Assembly (NCBI GenBank): GCA_013368315.1
Contig: JAACJM010000002.1
Coordinates: 1,342,150-1,406,149, forward strand
Reading direction: 5' to 3'
Length of the DNA: 64,000 nucleotides
Source: Tetrapyrgos nigripes
Taxonomy: Eukaryota; Basidiomycota; Agaricomycetes; Agaricales; Campanellaceae
Below are positions 1 to 10,519 of this stretch, one piece after another. Numbering within the stretch: the stretch's first letter is position 1; each line of letters begins with the position of its first letter. The notes beneath the pieces were generated by a model. That model worked only from the letters and a program-made list of their open reading frames with translations, ran no database searches and was not told the DNA's origin. Position numbers and translations under genes: made by a program.

Positions 1-509
1 CACCTACGTTCAAGGAAGGAGACATGGTGATGTTGTCAACAGCAAACCGCAGACGACAATATGCCCAAGCAGGTCAAAATCGGGTGGCTAAATTTTTCCC
101 CAGGTTCAACGGTCCTTACAAAGTAATTAAAACTCACCCAGAAACAGATTCGTACACCCTGGATTTGCACAACATGCCTAAAGTTTTCCTGACATTTTAT
201 GTGGCACAGTTGAAACCTTTTGTTCCTAATAACGACAGCGAGTTTCCTGGTCATGCTCGAATTCCTGCACCGGAACCTGTCCTCGTGAACGGTAAAGCTG
301 AGCATTTCATCGACCGTGTTATTGACTCACGCCGACACAGCTGTGGGTGGCAGTTTCTGGTTAGATGGGTAGGTGAAGGCCCTGAAGGCAATGAATGGGT
401 TCCCTTCTCATCAATACGTGATTGTGAATGCATTGATGAATGGGCTAAACGTGGTGGTGCAGGTCCTGAAGAAATGTTCAACAATGAGATTCCTCGACCT
501 ACTAACTAA
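1..509 (+). CDS. 3' end of Ty3/gypsy polyprotein: integrase tail plus chromodomain (partial, cut by window edge)
   Basis: The frame is open to the left edge and ends at 507-509. It begins with the integrase C-terminal fold (F-K-E-G-D-M-V near the start, then R-F-N-G-P-Y-K-V, a typical Ty3-type GPY module). A chromodomain follows at about residues 94-140 from the ATG at 24: F-I-D-R-V-I-D-S, then W-Q-F-L-V-R-W-V-G and N-E-W-V-P-F. In this family integrase inserts the cDNA and the chromodomain tethers it to modified histones; that function is family knowledge. Only the last ~165 residues are in the window, so integrity of the rest of Pol is unknown. A purine-rich tract and a TGTAA start of a terminal repeat follow at 566-580, as expected after pol. 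Confidence 0.9.
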   Translation, partial: PTFKEGDMVMLSTANRRRQYAQAGQNRVAKFFPRFNGPYKVIKTHPETDSYTLDLHNMPKVFLTFYVAQLKPFVPNNDSEFPGHARIPAPEPVLVNGKAEHFIDRVIDSRRHSCGWQFLVRWVGEGPEGNEWVPFSSIRDCECIDEWAKRGGAGPEEMFNNEIPRPTN

Positions 510-575
510 TTATATCTTCCATTCCGTGCTTCATTGTTCATTACACACTACATTTTGCTTCAGAACGGGGAGGAG

Positions 576-760
576 TGTAAACGTGTTGTGACGTTGCACA
601 ATCACATGATTGTTACAGCCCTATATATATATTAGTCACATACAGTTTGTAACTTAACTTTTTACTTTATCTTCAATCACAACGTGTTTTAGATTCTCTC
701 TCGTCGGATCCTCCTCTCGCTCGCTCTTGTGTTCCTGCTCGTATAGCAGGTTCTCAGTTA
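576..760 (+). repeat. Probable 3' LTR of the Ty3/gypsy element (right end not fixed)
   Basis: A polypurine tract (GGGGAGGAG, 567-575) is followed directly by TGTAAACG, the usual TG start of an LTR. A TATA-like stretch (CCCTATATATATAT) lies near 619-632, as expected of an LTR promoter. I could not find a convincing CA end, so the right border is a guess. The partner 5' LTR is outside the window. Confidence 0.6.
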
Positions 761-1212
761 ACGGCTCTCGATTGGCGTCGTACCACTGGAAGATTGTTCT
801 TGGGCAAAACATGCGGCTCATCCTTCCAAGACTCTCCTGGTTTGCTTTTCAATATCGGTAATTCCTGGTCCTGCACCATTTTTTGCTCAGAGACTAGTAC
901 TTGAGCGAGGGGAGATTGAGTCATGGATTCGGACATTGTGACCTTGATCTTGTACGTGGTCGACGTCAAGGTAAAGGCCTAACCCACGAGGAAATGATGA
1001 GGAATGAAGAACCTAAGAAGCTTTTTATTGCTTTGGAGAATAAATACGAGCCACGGCTCGAGCAGAGGACTTGATCATGCCTTGAGATATCGAAACTCTG
1101 GCGGTTTTCCGTGTCTGCGGTATTTTATCCGATTCCGTGAGTTTATCCGTTGCCGATGAACTGAAGCGATCCGTGGGCATTGTCATCGTGTCCACACATT
1201 TATGCACATGCT
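761..1212. other. No recognisable gene between the LTR and the MITE
   Basis: Short open stretches exist on the plus strand (for example the residues THEEMMRNEEPKKLF at about 980-1025) but nothing matches a family I know. It may be the tail of a gene split by the insertion of the retroelement. Confidence 0.4.
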
Positions 1213-1221
1213 ACAGATTCC

Positions 1222-1611
1222 AAGGGGGTCCGGACCGGGAAATCCCGTACCGGGGGTTGGTAGGTAGGTTCCTCTGGAGGAGGCGAAAATTTTTTTTTTG
1301 ACCCCCCCGAAAATGCGCCTTAGAACAATTTTTCGCTCACTGTTGGCAGTAATATATGTTGTTCACAATGCATCTAAGGTCTGATAATACTGCTTTGACC
1401 ACGTTGCAGTCAATTTTTCGTTGAAGGTTCCGTAAAGCTTCTGACTAGCACAGCAGTTCAAATAATTTATGTAATCATAAGTCACATGCTATTGCTATAT
1501 TAAGCAGGTAACCTACTATATAAGGAAGGTAAGGTAGGTAGGTTCCCTTGATGGGGGCGCAAATTTTTTTTCCGACCCCCGGTATAATTTAATTCTTTTT
1601 GGACCCCCTTG
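1222..1611. mobile_element. MITE-like element with terminal inverted repeats and 9-bp target duplication
   Basis: The left end reads AAGGGGGTCC (1222-1231) and the right end GGACCCCCTTG (1601-1611). A second inverted block, TACCGGGGGTTGG near 1248 against its complement near 1571-1583, supports real terminal inverted repeats. Both sides carry the same 9 bp, ACAGATTCC, at 1213-1221 and 1612-1620. A 9-bp duplication is typical of Mutator-like elements, but that assignment is inference. The inside has no coding capacity. It holds two direct copies of a GGTAGGTAGGTTCC...TTTTTTT..GACCCC block (about 1258-1308 and 1531-1582). Confidence 0.7.
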
Positions 1612-1620
1612 ACAGATTCC

Positions 1621-2520
1621 CAAATGAAACCACGTTGAGAATACGGAAAGGGATACGAGAAGAGGGAAATGTGCGCGTGGCACGAATGACGAGGCCCAAA
1701 ATCTGTGAAGAAACGGCATTCTGGAATGAGGGGAGGTGAGTACACATTTCCGTTTTGATCTATCAATGTCAGGCTGGGCTAACTCGTCTTTTTGCCTCCT
1801 TTTTCTCTTCCTTTCCTTGCAATTGCCTGACTGTTATGTTTGGTTTGCGTTCGCATCCCTATTCCGTCTGGATCTTACGACGATTCCAAGAGTCCAAGAC
1901 TCGTTTCATCTCATCTCCGAAATAACCGAAACGGCAGATGCACTGTCCACCTGTCCACTGCCATGTCGGCAGTCCATTCCTTCCTTCTCCTCCTCCTGAA
2001 TCCTTGTCGCCATAAGATGGTACAATATCACTATGATGAGGTCGGTAACATGGCCACATATTTTCTGATAACTTTCCTTGTTTTCATTCTTATATCGCTT
2101 ACGGTGAGCGCTACGACTACAACTTGACTACAACGCGACTACAACGATTTCAGGAAACTCAACAAGTTCGTCTCTCTTTTTTCGTATTAGGCGGTTCTGA
2201 CCAAGTTGCCTTCCTTCTTTCTCCTTACTAACTTGTCTCACTCAACTACTCCACCGACTCCTTCATGTCCGCGTAACTCAGTCGTCCCGACAAAGTCCGA
2301 GCAACTGTAAATAAAGCCGTATGATCAAGTGCCCTTTTACTTGTTTTGGAGGTGTTACACGGATGTGCTGAATATTTCCTACATCAACATCTACATGACA
2401 CGTTGCTCCGTCTACCCCAACCCGCCTCCACTCTTCTCTCGCAACTGTCAACCTTCCACACGTCTTCCTCGCCCGCTCATATGACCTACTTCCCACCCTT
2501 ATCCATCCACCCACATCCCA
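1621..2520. other. Non-coding stretch with one dispersed-repeat copy
   Basis: No gene recognised. Bases 1662-1720 resemble 43128-43192: GGGAAATG, then GCGCGTGGCACGA, GAGGCCCAAAAT and AACGGCAT in the same order. This marks a dispersed repeat of unknown type. Confidence 0.5.
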
Positions 2521-2870
2521 AACCTTCACGAAAAACCGAAAAGCAGTCTCACCGACGAAATCATCTGCCGTAACTGGGAACAAAACGGTCGCCCCGACAG
2601 ACATCCAGTCTCCATGGGCATCGCCATTCCTAGATATCTTGTCGAGGGCTCAAACCGATACTACGTCCTGGCATTCTACGGAGTTGTTTTTAGTGGTGGT
2701 GGTTTGGGTCGAGGCAGAACGAAAGATGCTATCAATGCACAGTCCACTGCTGCGTTCTTCAAAGGATTCAAGGAGGATTCAGGAATAAGGGATGTGATGG
2801 AGGTGTTGGGAAGGGCGTATTGGTATCAGAGGCATGGCACTGACGGTCAGAAGATTACAGGCAAAACACG
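2521..2870 (+). pseudogene. SEC63: SEC63 fragment (ER translocon J-protein), decayed
   Basis: In the frame of the ATG at 2614, but extending upstream of it, the translation runs S-L-T-D-E-I-I then N-W-E-Q-N-G-R-P-D. This is the end of a DnaJ domain (consensus ALTDE.IR.NWEKYGHPDGPQ). It continues with S-M-G-I-A-I-P-R-Y-L-V-E, V-L-A-F-Y-G-V-V-F and R-T-K-D-A-I, then F-F-K-G-F-K-E-D-S. That order of J-domain end, GIALP stretch, membrane segment and TKDG motif is characteristic of fungal Sec63, which drives Hsp70-assisted import into the ER. The loop that normally reads LP-LVGRWWFG is shortened, and the frame runs into unrelated residues after about 2850. The J-domain HPD and the Brl domains are not found. 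A genome will have an intact copy elsewhere, so I read this as a duplicated, decayed piece. Confidence 0.65.
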
Positions 2871-2879
2871 TCTGTGTAT

Positions 2880-3326
2880 GTATCTGTGTCCGTGAAGTCA
2901 AACCTTCCTCTCTACGGCCTCTGCACCTGGATCCAGAACTGTGAAAATTGTGCCTGCTGAAACTAGCACCACAATTGAACATCACGGAGAAGCTTGGTGT
3001 GTGTCGGAGACAGACATCAAGCCAAAGAAGTAGAGGCAGGATAAGGGGACTGTGGTCAGGACAATGTTTTCAGGAAGACTTCAAGATCAAATATCAATGC
3101 CACACACCGTGAAAGCATCTCCAGCCCTAAGACATCCTACCCAGCTACCCAATTGACCGTAGCACCCCTTCAGCTTGTAGACGCCTTCAATGAACAAGAA
3201 AGAGTCATCGTACTCCGAGGAAGAATGGTGGTTGAAGTTCAACCACAAGTGTGACAGATTCAAGTTGTCACGTTTGCACTCTTTGTTCGCGTTCTTTGTT
3301 CATGTTGATGATTTACACATAACTCA
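2880..3326. other. No recognisable gene
   Basis: Open stretches on the plus strand (for example 3190-3441) lack recognisable motifs. Some could belong to further decayed SEC63-adjacent sequence, but I cannot show it. Confidence 0.3.
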
Positions 3327-3337
3327 ACCACGATTCA

Positions 3338-3923
3338 TAGGGCTCCTAGCGGATCGGATGCTGTTCGGATGCGGATCCATCCGCTCGGATGAGTCGTTCA
3401 AGAGTGCCAATCCGCATCGGCGGATGGCATCCGTCGGATGACCAGATCATCCGCGGATGGATGGCTGAAGGTGGCTGACGTAGTAAGAAAAAGGTTTGAA
3501 GTTGGTTTTTCGTGGTTTAAGTATCTCTAAGTACAAGTAAATGTAATATATGTAAAAATATTGAGCTACTCACAACTGATGACACAGATTATTAGACGGG
3601 AATGGTATTGGCCTCTTTGCCGACGAGTTTTCCCATGCAACTGCAATGTTGAGCAAAGAATTGAGAACGATTCTAACGCGCTGTAAAAGATTTCTGTAAA
3701 TATTGGTGAGTCTTTGCAACTATACAGTACCTCGGGAAAGCCCGAGATTGACCTAAATTGGCAACTCCATCACATTCTCACATACTTCAACCATCCGACG
3801 ATGAACTACGGATGGACGGATGGTATCCGCCGGATAGTGCACCTCCAGACGTCCATCCGCCATCCGAATCCGAGGTCTCATCGTCGGATAGGCCCCGGAT
3901 CATCCGATCCGCTAGGAGCCCTA
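3338..3923. mobile_element. hAT-like MITE, 586 bp
   Basis: Ends are perfect inverted repeats of at least 22 bp: TAGGGCTCCTAGCGGATCGG at 3338 and its complement ending at 3923. Flanks are ACCACGAT (3327-3334) and ACCACGAA (3924-3931), an 8-bp near-duplication (7/8) as left by hAT transposases. Three bases (TCA) separate the left flank from the TAGGG end. The sub-terminal 120 bp on both sides are packed with GGATG/CATCC motifs (3355-3470, 3785-3905), a typical hAT sub-terminal transposase-binding layout. No ORF of note inside. Confidence 0.7.
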
Positions 3924-4159
3924 ACCACGAACCCCCATCATCCGAGTCATTGACATCTCCCTTGGCCTGTCCTTTGCTTTTTCGTAAGTCTGTTCTCCTT
4001 TTACTGAGTTCACGTTATGACTACCTTGCTGCGAGTTTTTGCTAGCAATTTTTTTGTTCTGTTCCTGAAAGAATGGCAGACTCCGGTGGCATACATAAGG
4101 CAAGTAATTCTCATCTGGTGGTTGATCCCACATCTACCCTTCTCCCACTCTGCTTCCAT

Positions 4160-4400
4160 CTTGATCAAGTCGTTCAGGGCTTTCGGCAGCTCTTTTGTCA
4201 TTTTTTCTGGTCAGACAGTTGATCAACCTTAATCAAGTTGATCAGGCTCTCAAAAGCTCTTTCTTATTCCTTGTCATCTTTCCTGGTTTGGGCAGTTGAT
4301 CAGCCTTGATTAAGGCTGATCAGGACTTTTGGTGCTCATGCCTTGCTTGACCACACTCTGGGTCGAGTAAGGCTTGATCGAGGTTGATTAATGGGCATAT
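4160..4400. repeat. Imperfect tandem repeat rich in TTGATCA palindromes
   Basis: Two ~85-bp imperfect copies (about 4162-4245 and 4246-4330) each contain CTTTTGTCAT or CTTGTCATC, TCCTGGT and CAGTTGATCA. Each ends in a hairpin-forming stretch such as TTGATCAGCC..GGCTGATCA (4294-4322). No gene is seen between 3932 and 4800. Confidence 0.5.
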
Positions 4401-4807
4401 TAGTGTTCTGCATATTGTTTTGACTTGGACTTTTTTGAGGGCAGTAGTAGTTGCAATCAACATGTATTAATGTACATGTATATGGACAGCTGCAATAGAG
4501 ATTTGATCAGGATTTCAACCTTGAACAACTATGATCTCGGTTGAGTATAAACTTAATCAACATTGAGGTGCAGTTTTACAGGGAAAGGGGGGGTGGGGGG
4601 TGGAGTAATCTTTGTTGGGACAAAGGAAGAGCTGGAGCAGCTTGAGAAGCTGGAGGACAAGGGTTCTCATATCACACAATCTACCTCAGAGGACTCGAGA
4701 GCCAGGACGTACATGCATATTGCAACATTGCAGTTACTGCCCTTAGATTTTGGAATCGGTATTAAAAAATGGTAGAAAATATGATATTCCCAAAGAATGA
4801 TGCTTAC

Positions 4808-5324
4808 CAGTGTTGGCCTTAAGGCCTTAATTAAGGGCACCCAAGGAGCTTAGGTCATAAATAGTTATTAATGGTTTTTATTTAAGGTCAATTTCAGACT
4901 ATTTTAAGGGCAGAACCTCGAAATAATTTTAATCTTTGTACTCATCTCCTGAACCTTCTAATTCCCTGTGGGCGGTCCACTGGGAGCTCATCTTCAGCCT
5001 CTTGTTCTTTGCTTGTTGTAGCAGTTTCATTAGCAACATTTCATCTGTTAAATTCTATCTACAAAAGTCTGTCTCAGCCTTGCTACAGGATCCTCAGTTG
5101 CTGCACCCCCAAAAAGAAGCTCAAGGCTATGAGATAGCCAGTTTCACTGCCAATGAGAGCTCTCAGGAAGGGGAGTGGATATGGAGATTGAATTGTGGCT
5201 GTGCATGTGTTTAGTTAAGGGCATAATTAAGGCTTAAATTCTGAGGAGCCCAAAGTTAGGGCCTAATTAGAAACCATTTTAAAGCCTTAACATAATTAAG
5301 GGCTAGGTCTTAAGGCCAACACTG
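4808..5324. mobile_element. hAT-like non-autonomous element with TTAAGG-rich ends
   Basis: The left end CAGTGTTGGCCTTAAGGCC (4808) is mirrored by TCTTAAGGCCAACACTG ending at 5324. Sub-terminal regions on both sides are full of CCTTAA/TTAAGG motifs. CAGTG ends fit hAT elements. No flanking 8-bp duplication is preserved (ATGCTTAC left, CCGGTCAA right), so the element may be old or have recombined. A related end occurs at 54356. The interior ORF at 4936-5214 has no recognised domain. Confidence 0.6.
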
Positions 5325-6549
5325 CCGGTCAATACCATGCCAGGCAGTCACTCGCTGGTTGTGAATGAACAGAGATGAGAGCTCGTCCAGCTTGAGGGCA
5401 CTGAAAAAGCCAACACACCATCTGCATCAAAGATGTGGTTGAAGGGTAAAGGAACGAAGGAGATCAATTGTAAACGGGCAGTGTTGGGAGGGCGGGTTTG
5501 GCGGTGCTAATTTTAGGACGAGGACGCGGAGAAAAAGTCAAACCATTTTCATGATTAAAATGTTCAATCTCCGATTTACTCCAGTTTGTCTTCTCTTGGA
5601 CTCTTCACTCTGGGCACCCTCGCACCACGCACCTTCAATTGCTGACCATTTCGCGCATCTGTATTGCCTCCTTCAAAGTCGTGAACTTGCGGGTGCTTTG
5701 GATATCATCTATGTTTGATCTATGTACTTGCAGCAATGCCGGCAACTAGCAGGTTCTCGTTTGACGCTCTTGGGTAACTCAGAGCTCCTGTAATCCTGCC
5801 TCCCGTCAGGCCGGTCGGATCAACGTCTCCCGTGCCTGTTCCCGCCTCTCCCGTTCCCGTCCTCCCGTGATAACCCGGAACAGTACTGCATGTTCGGATG
5901 TAGGTAGTTGCGCAGTTGTTGTCAGGTTGTAGCAAATTTACAGAAGTGGGAAATTTGATTTGAAAGGTGTAGCACGATGTAGCAGTGCTGTAGTGAGTTT
6001 AAGTCACTAAACTCCTACACTACTACATCGGTGATACATCCCTGCTAGACGTTTATGTAGCGATCGTGGGTTTGTTTTTTGTCGAGCATAGGAATGCGTT
6101 CTCAAATGGTTGTGCACTTGGATATCTCAATTCTTCAATGACCTTGATACGGGTTTCCAACAGGACGGGTGAGTGATTTGGGTCCATGCCTTGTACAACT
6201 TGACGGAATTCATGTGGCTCGTAGAGCATCCAGCTAGGTCTCGGACACGATACGACACTGGTTGACCATTCATAGACGCGAACGGGTAACGAGTAACGGG
6301 TGCGTCGTTAAGCTACTACACTACTCACTACATCATTTCCTCACTTCAGCTCCAGTTTTTCCTCTACCGACCATGTCACAGCCCAAACCAATCATCAATT
6401 CCCCAATGCCCCATTTCCCTTGAGCGGCTATGGACCATGCTACCCGATGATAGTCTTTGAAGAGATCACACTACAAGGAGACGAGATCAGGCCGTACAAG
6501 TCGCTGCAACGAGTAAAGAATATTTTAGGACGAGCATGAAAAGCATACG
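5325..6549. other. Intergenic, no gene recognised; one imperfect palindrome
   Basis: No coding signal that I trust. At 5975-6030 an imperfect hairpin pairs CGATGTAGCAGTG..TGAGTTTA with TAAACTCCTACAC..ACTACATCG around a 6-base centre. A similar motif without its partner occurs at 6312-6334. Confidence 0.4.
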
Positions 6550-6559
6550 TATAAAAAGG
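6550..6559 (+). promoter_or_regulatory. TATA box of the expansin-like gene
   Basis: TATAAAAAGG lies about 170 bp upstream of the ATG at 6727, a normal spacing for a fungal promoter with a leader. A reversed CCAAT (ATTGG) lies just downstream at 6563-6567. Confidence 0.5.
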
Positions 6560-6726
6560 CTCCATTGGAATGGAAATACCCCAGAGCCTGGTGCTTTAAT
6601 CCACTGTCTACTCGTGTATCAGCTGGTCTGATATAATCTCTTTCTATACCTTCACTTTCCATCTGCCTGATCATCCTTAAAACCTGTCACCACTCAACCT
6701 CATCCTAATCTCTAACGTCACTCACG

Positions 6727-7378
6727 ATGCATCCTACTTCCCTTACTTCATTCCTCCTCGCAGCTGTAGCCTTAACCTTACCCTCTGTTCAAGCTGCTCC
6801 CGCTCCCGCTTCCGCACCCGGCTTCTTGAGCGGCACCCAGACTGGTCAAGGTGGGCTTCCATTTCTTTGACAGAAAAATTTTCAACTGAAAGTTTTCCTC
6901 GTTGATAGCCACGTATTACTCTAGTAAGCATTCCTGATTCTTTGTTCGCCCAAAGATTCTGAATTCCATTCCAGCTGGTCTCGGTGCCTGTGGCATCACC
7001 AACACTGACGCTGACCACATCGCCGCCGTCTCTCACCTGTTGTTCGACCAGTACCCGTAAGTTTTTTTTTGCGATCAGTCTATTTATGCTGTTCCTCATC
7101 AATGTAACTTTAGCGGCTACAACGGAGGCAACCCCAATAGCAACCCTGTCTGTGGCAAGAAAATCAAGGCTACTTGTGCGCGCTGTCTTTTTTGTCCAGT
7201 GTACTGAGTGTACTGATCTTAATCTATATTAGACAAAGGAAAGTCCACCACCGTCACCGTAACTGATAGGTGTGAAGCTTGCGCTATGACCGACCTGGAC
7301 TTCTCCCCCGCCGCTTTCAAGGATTTGGCCGACCCTTCTCTTGGTCGTCTCTCAGGCATGACTTGGGTTTGGGCTTAA
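6727..7378 (+). CDS. Secreted expansin-like / RlpA-like double-psi beta-barrel protein
   Basis: Five exons join cleanly: 6727-6850, 6909-6923, 6975-7056, 7114-7175 and 7233-7378, giving 142 residues ending V-W-A-stop. A hydrophobic signal peptide (about residues 1-23, ending S-V-Q-A) is followed by an Ala/Pro-rich spacer. The single domain then shows A-T-Y-Y, G-L-G-A-C-G, C-G-K-K-I-K-A-T-Y, V-T-D-R-C-E-A-C and D-L-D-F-S-P-A-A-F, ending G-M-T-W-V-W. These are the hallmarks of the loosenin/expansin-like single-domain family related to plant expansins and bacterial RlpA. Such proteins are secreted and thought to loosen cell-wall polysaccharides without hydrolysis, or to act in wall binding and plant interaction. 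There is no carbohydrate-binding second domain, as usual for the short fungal members. Exon 2 is only 15 nt, so automatic gene callers may miss it. Confidence 0.9.
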
Positions 7379-8298
7379 GCCCCTATACCCTCTACTGCAA
7401 CATCATTCGACGTCCAGGAGGAATCGTACCCCTTGCCTTGCTAGTGAGGAGCCTGGAATTATTGTTGTCACTTCTGGAATGGGGATGGCTTGTCCGTGCA
7501 ATGCTTGTTTGCTATATCACTATTGCTTACATTTTCACGGTGGTTGTTGTAGAGTATGTAGATATTAGGAATTTACGAGGTTTTTGTGGATACGATGAAA
7601 GGGAAGCCAATGACGTTGGAATGATGCGGCATGCCCCTCATAGTACGACGCCCACACATCCAACAACTACGAAAAAGAGCGGCTGGGACCACATAGGTTC
7701 TATAATGAATCACCCCATTGCAACGAGTGTGGGGAATGGGGTAATTCAGCATGTGAATGGGGAAGTGGGTATAATGGTTATGGAGGGGACACTTGGTATG
7801 GGTACTGGTCTGGGTGATGGTATGGGTGGTAGAGTAGGGATTATCGGCATCCCACTCCAGTATTCAGGCGGAGATTCCAGGTATTACCTTTCGGTTCTCA
7901 AACTTACAGGGTTCTCTTAGCGATGTGGATACAAGCCATGGAGGGCCAACGAGAGACGTTTTGAAGTTATTGACGGGGCAGTGATGGCTGTCACAGATCG
8001 TCATGTTGTCTGTCGGTCAAACCCCATTTACTAGCATGTATGTAGGATACAACAAATACATGCTCCTTCGTGGGTGACTATATCATAATTGTGCATGTAC
8101 TCATCATTTCTGTTATCCTCTAGTTCACTATCTACACGTTTTTCTCATACCTCTCATGGAGGTCGGTAGACGCACAGTATTTGGTTTGATACGTATTCTT
8201 ATTCTTAGTACATGGATATCTGACACACTCATTTTATGATACACTGTAGAAGAAAACGGCCGCGTAATAGGAATCAAATCATTAACTCGACTCGACGT
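7379..8298. other. Intergenic between two convergent genes
   Basis: The 3' regions of the expansin-like gene (+) and the URC1-like gene (-) face each other here. A plus-strand frame stays open from 7279 to 7920 but overlaps the real last exon in another frame and has no recognised motif. Confidence 0.5.
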
Positions 8299-10519
8299 TC
8301 AATGTTCCACCTCCTCCCACCCCCTCCCAACCGTCTTGCGTAACTCCTCCGGTGTGAGTTCCTTTCCATCTTTCCGGGTAGAGAAATACCCACTGGCGAT
8401 CTTAGCGTCGATTTCGACGCGGGAGTCGGGTGGGATGAGATGGTCTGTGTAGTAGTATGAGGGAGTGAGTATATGCGCCAAAGAAACGAGTATGAGTATA
8501 TGTGTGAAAGAATACGCGTGAAACAAGTGAAATGCAAATACGAAACAACCAAAGACACAACCACCAAAGAAAGTCAAACGACCGGAGAATGAGAACGAGA
8601 GATGAAAATGATGCAGCGAATAGAAAATGCATGAAGCAAAAAATATAAGTAAAGATAGGGTTAGAGGAGGAAGGTAACAGAAGGGAAAACAAGAAAAGGA
8701 AGTAGAAACCGACGCAAAATCAGACTCACCCGGCAGCTCATACCTCCTCCCAACATCAATCCCACTCCCTACAACGGCATCATACTTCATATCACTCATA
8801 CTAACCATGTTATCCACTCGTCCTCTCTTCTTTCCGTCGGCACCTACATTTCCTCGCTCGTTAACGCCGATACCGAGCCAGTGGAGGACGTCTGGCATGA
8901 GGGCTTGGAATCTAGATAGTACGGAGAGATTGACGAAGTGAGGAAAAGAGTATGAGCGTGAATATCATTCGGTGGTAAAAGGAAAGGAAAGAAACGACAC
9001 ATGGAAAACTTACCTCATGTCCTTCACCCCAGCAATAATCTCTGTACTGGCAAAATATCGGTCAGCCGAATCCCCTCCCCTCTTCCTCAAATTATACACC
9101 AAGTACTTCGTCACCTCTCCCAACGCTCTCCCTTCTTTTCGGAAGTATACAACCACCCCAACACCCTTCTTCTTCCCATCCTTAACCATATCTGCCTGAA
9201 CACCCTGCGCCGTCCTTATACACTCCTCAATCGCATACACCAAGTACGGTTTACATGTACAAATATCACTTCCAAATACATCAGACCCATTACATTCATC
9301 GTGGACTCGGAGAGTGACATGGACATCGGGTGAAGAGGAGGAGAGGAGAGCAGGGTCACCGAAGATGTAGACGGTAAAGTTACCGATTGGGGGAAGGAAG
9401 GTTTTGATGTCGGGTCGCGTGATAAGTTCGGGGTACATTCCGCCGGTTTCCTCAAAGAGGGAACGACGGAGGAGAGTTTCGGAGCTGGGGTGAAGAAGAA
9501 CCAAATCAGCAAGGTGACAGCGAGGAAAAAGAAGGACCACTCACATCCCAAACCTCTCAGCTACACCAGGCAAATACCAAACGGGCTCTACCGCCGCCTT
9601 ACTGACAGCAACCTCCACCCCAGGATCAATACTCTCATTCACACTCCCATCCTCCCTCTTCACCGGGCGACTCTTCATCACAATCTTCCCATCCACGTCA
9701 ATCTCGCCTCTCCTCACAGTCTCATCCAACTCGCTCAGCTTGATATGTGCACGTGTGACTGCAATCGAAGGCCGGATATCCAAGTTTTCGCCGCCGGCTT
9801 CTTTGGTAAGAAGCTGATTAGCGAAGATCTGAGCAGCGAGATGACCCCAGGGATCGAAAGAGACGATTCTGCCGGGTGTCCACCATGATTCGTTGGGTGG
9901 GATGTCAACGGGTGGGGCGGTCATTGAGTAGTCGGGACGATGGGAGGGAGAGAGGGTGCCCATCCCTATAGCGAGAGCGCGGTAGATGGAATAGGAACCG
10001 GAGTGGGCACCGAGAGCGTTGCGAAGTTTGATGGAAGAAGGAAGACGGGAGCAGATGACTGGACCACGGACAAGAGGATCTTTGGCGAACCAGTGTAGAA
10101 CGTAAGGTTGGATACCGTGTTGGTCAGGGTAGGCTGCGGTACACGTGTTACGGTGTTGAAGTGAAGAACACTTGTGGGGCCACGTACTAGTCAAAAGAAC
10201 CCTTCCAGGATACAAAGCCTTCTCTCTTTCCTTATCTGTCGTCTCCATCATCAAGGCTGTTCCTGGCGGAGGCGAGGTACTCAACGATGTAGCAATTGGA
10301 ACATCGATCGAATCCGATGAGGTTGTCTGAGGAATGGCAGTGGCACCTGTCGAGCTTGTTGTCGTAGTTGGGCCACCTCCTGCTAACGCATCGACCTACA
10401 ACTGTCAGTAAATGGTAATAGTCTTACAAAAGGCCTACCTTTGCCGCTAGAGTCTGTTGAGAGACTTGTAGTGCTTGGATTTGAGAGAGGATTTGGGTCA
10501 AGATAGAATCGTTAGACAT
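8299..10519 (-). CDS. URC1: URC1-like protein (GTP cyclohydrolase II-related, uracil catabolism)
   Basis: Five minus-strand exons (10439-10519, 9545-10395, 9014-9484, 8730-8911, 8299-8444) keep frame and give 576 residues. The N-terminus is a short coiled-coil-prone stretch rich in Gln, followed by a Thr/Ser-rich linker. The middle (E-S-W-W-T-P-G-R-I-V-S-F-D-P-W-G-H) and the C-terminal half match the fungal URC1 family. The cyclohydrolase II-like zinc site is visible as D-E-C, ten residues, then C-T-C (C-x10-C-x-C), with V-Y-F-R-K-E-G-R-A-L-G-E corresponding to the catalytic loop of RibA. In yeasts URC1 is needed to use uracil as a nitrogen source; the exact reaction is not settled to my knowledge. 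Partners such as URC4 are not in the window. The last intron (285 nt) is much longer than the others (43-102 nt), so an extra exon cannot be excluded. Confidence 0.85.

Noticed and set aside
7279..7920. A 213-residue plus-strand open frame with hydrophobic segments
   Set aside because: It overlaps the last exon of the expansin-like gene in another frame, has no recognised domain, and becomes Gly/Met-rich and repetitive; chance openness is more likely.
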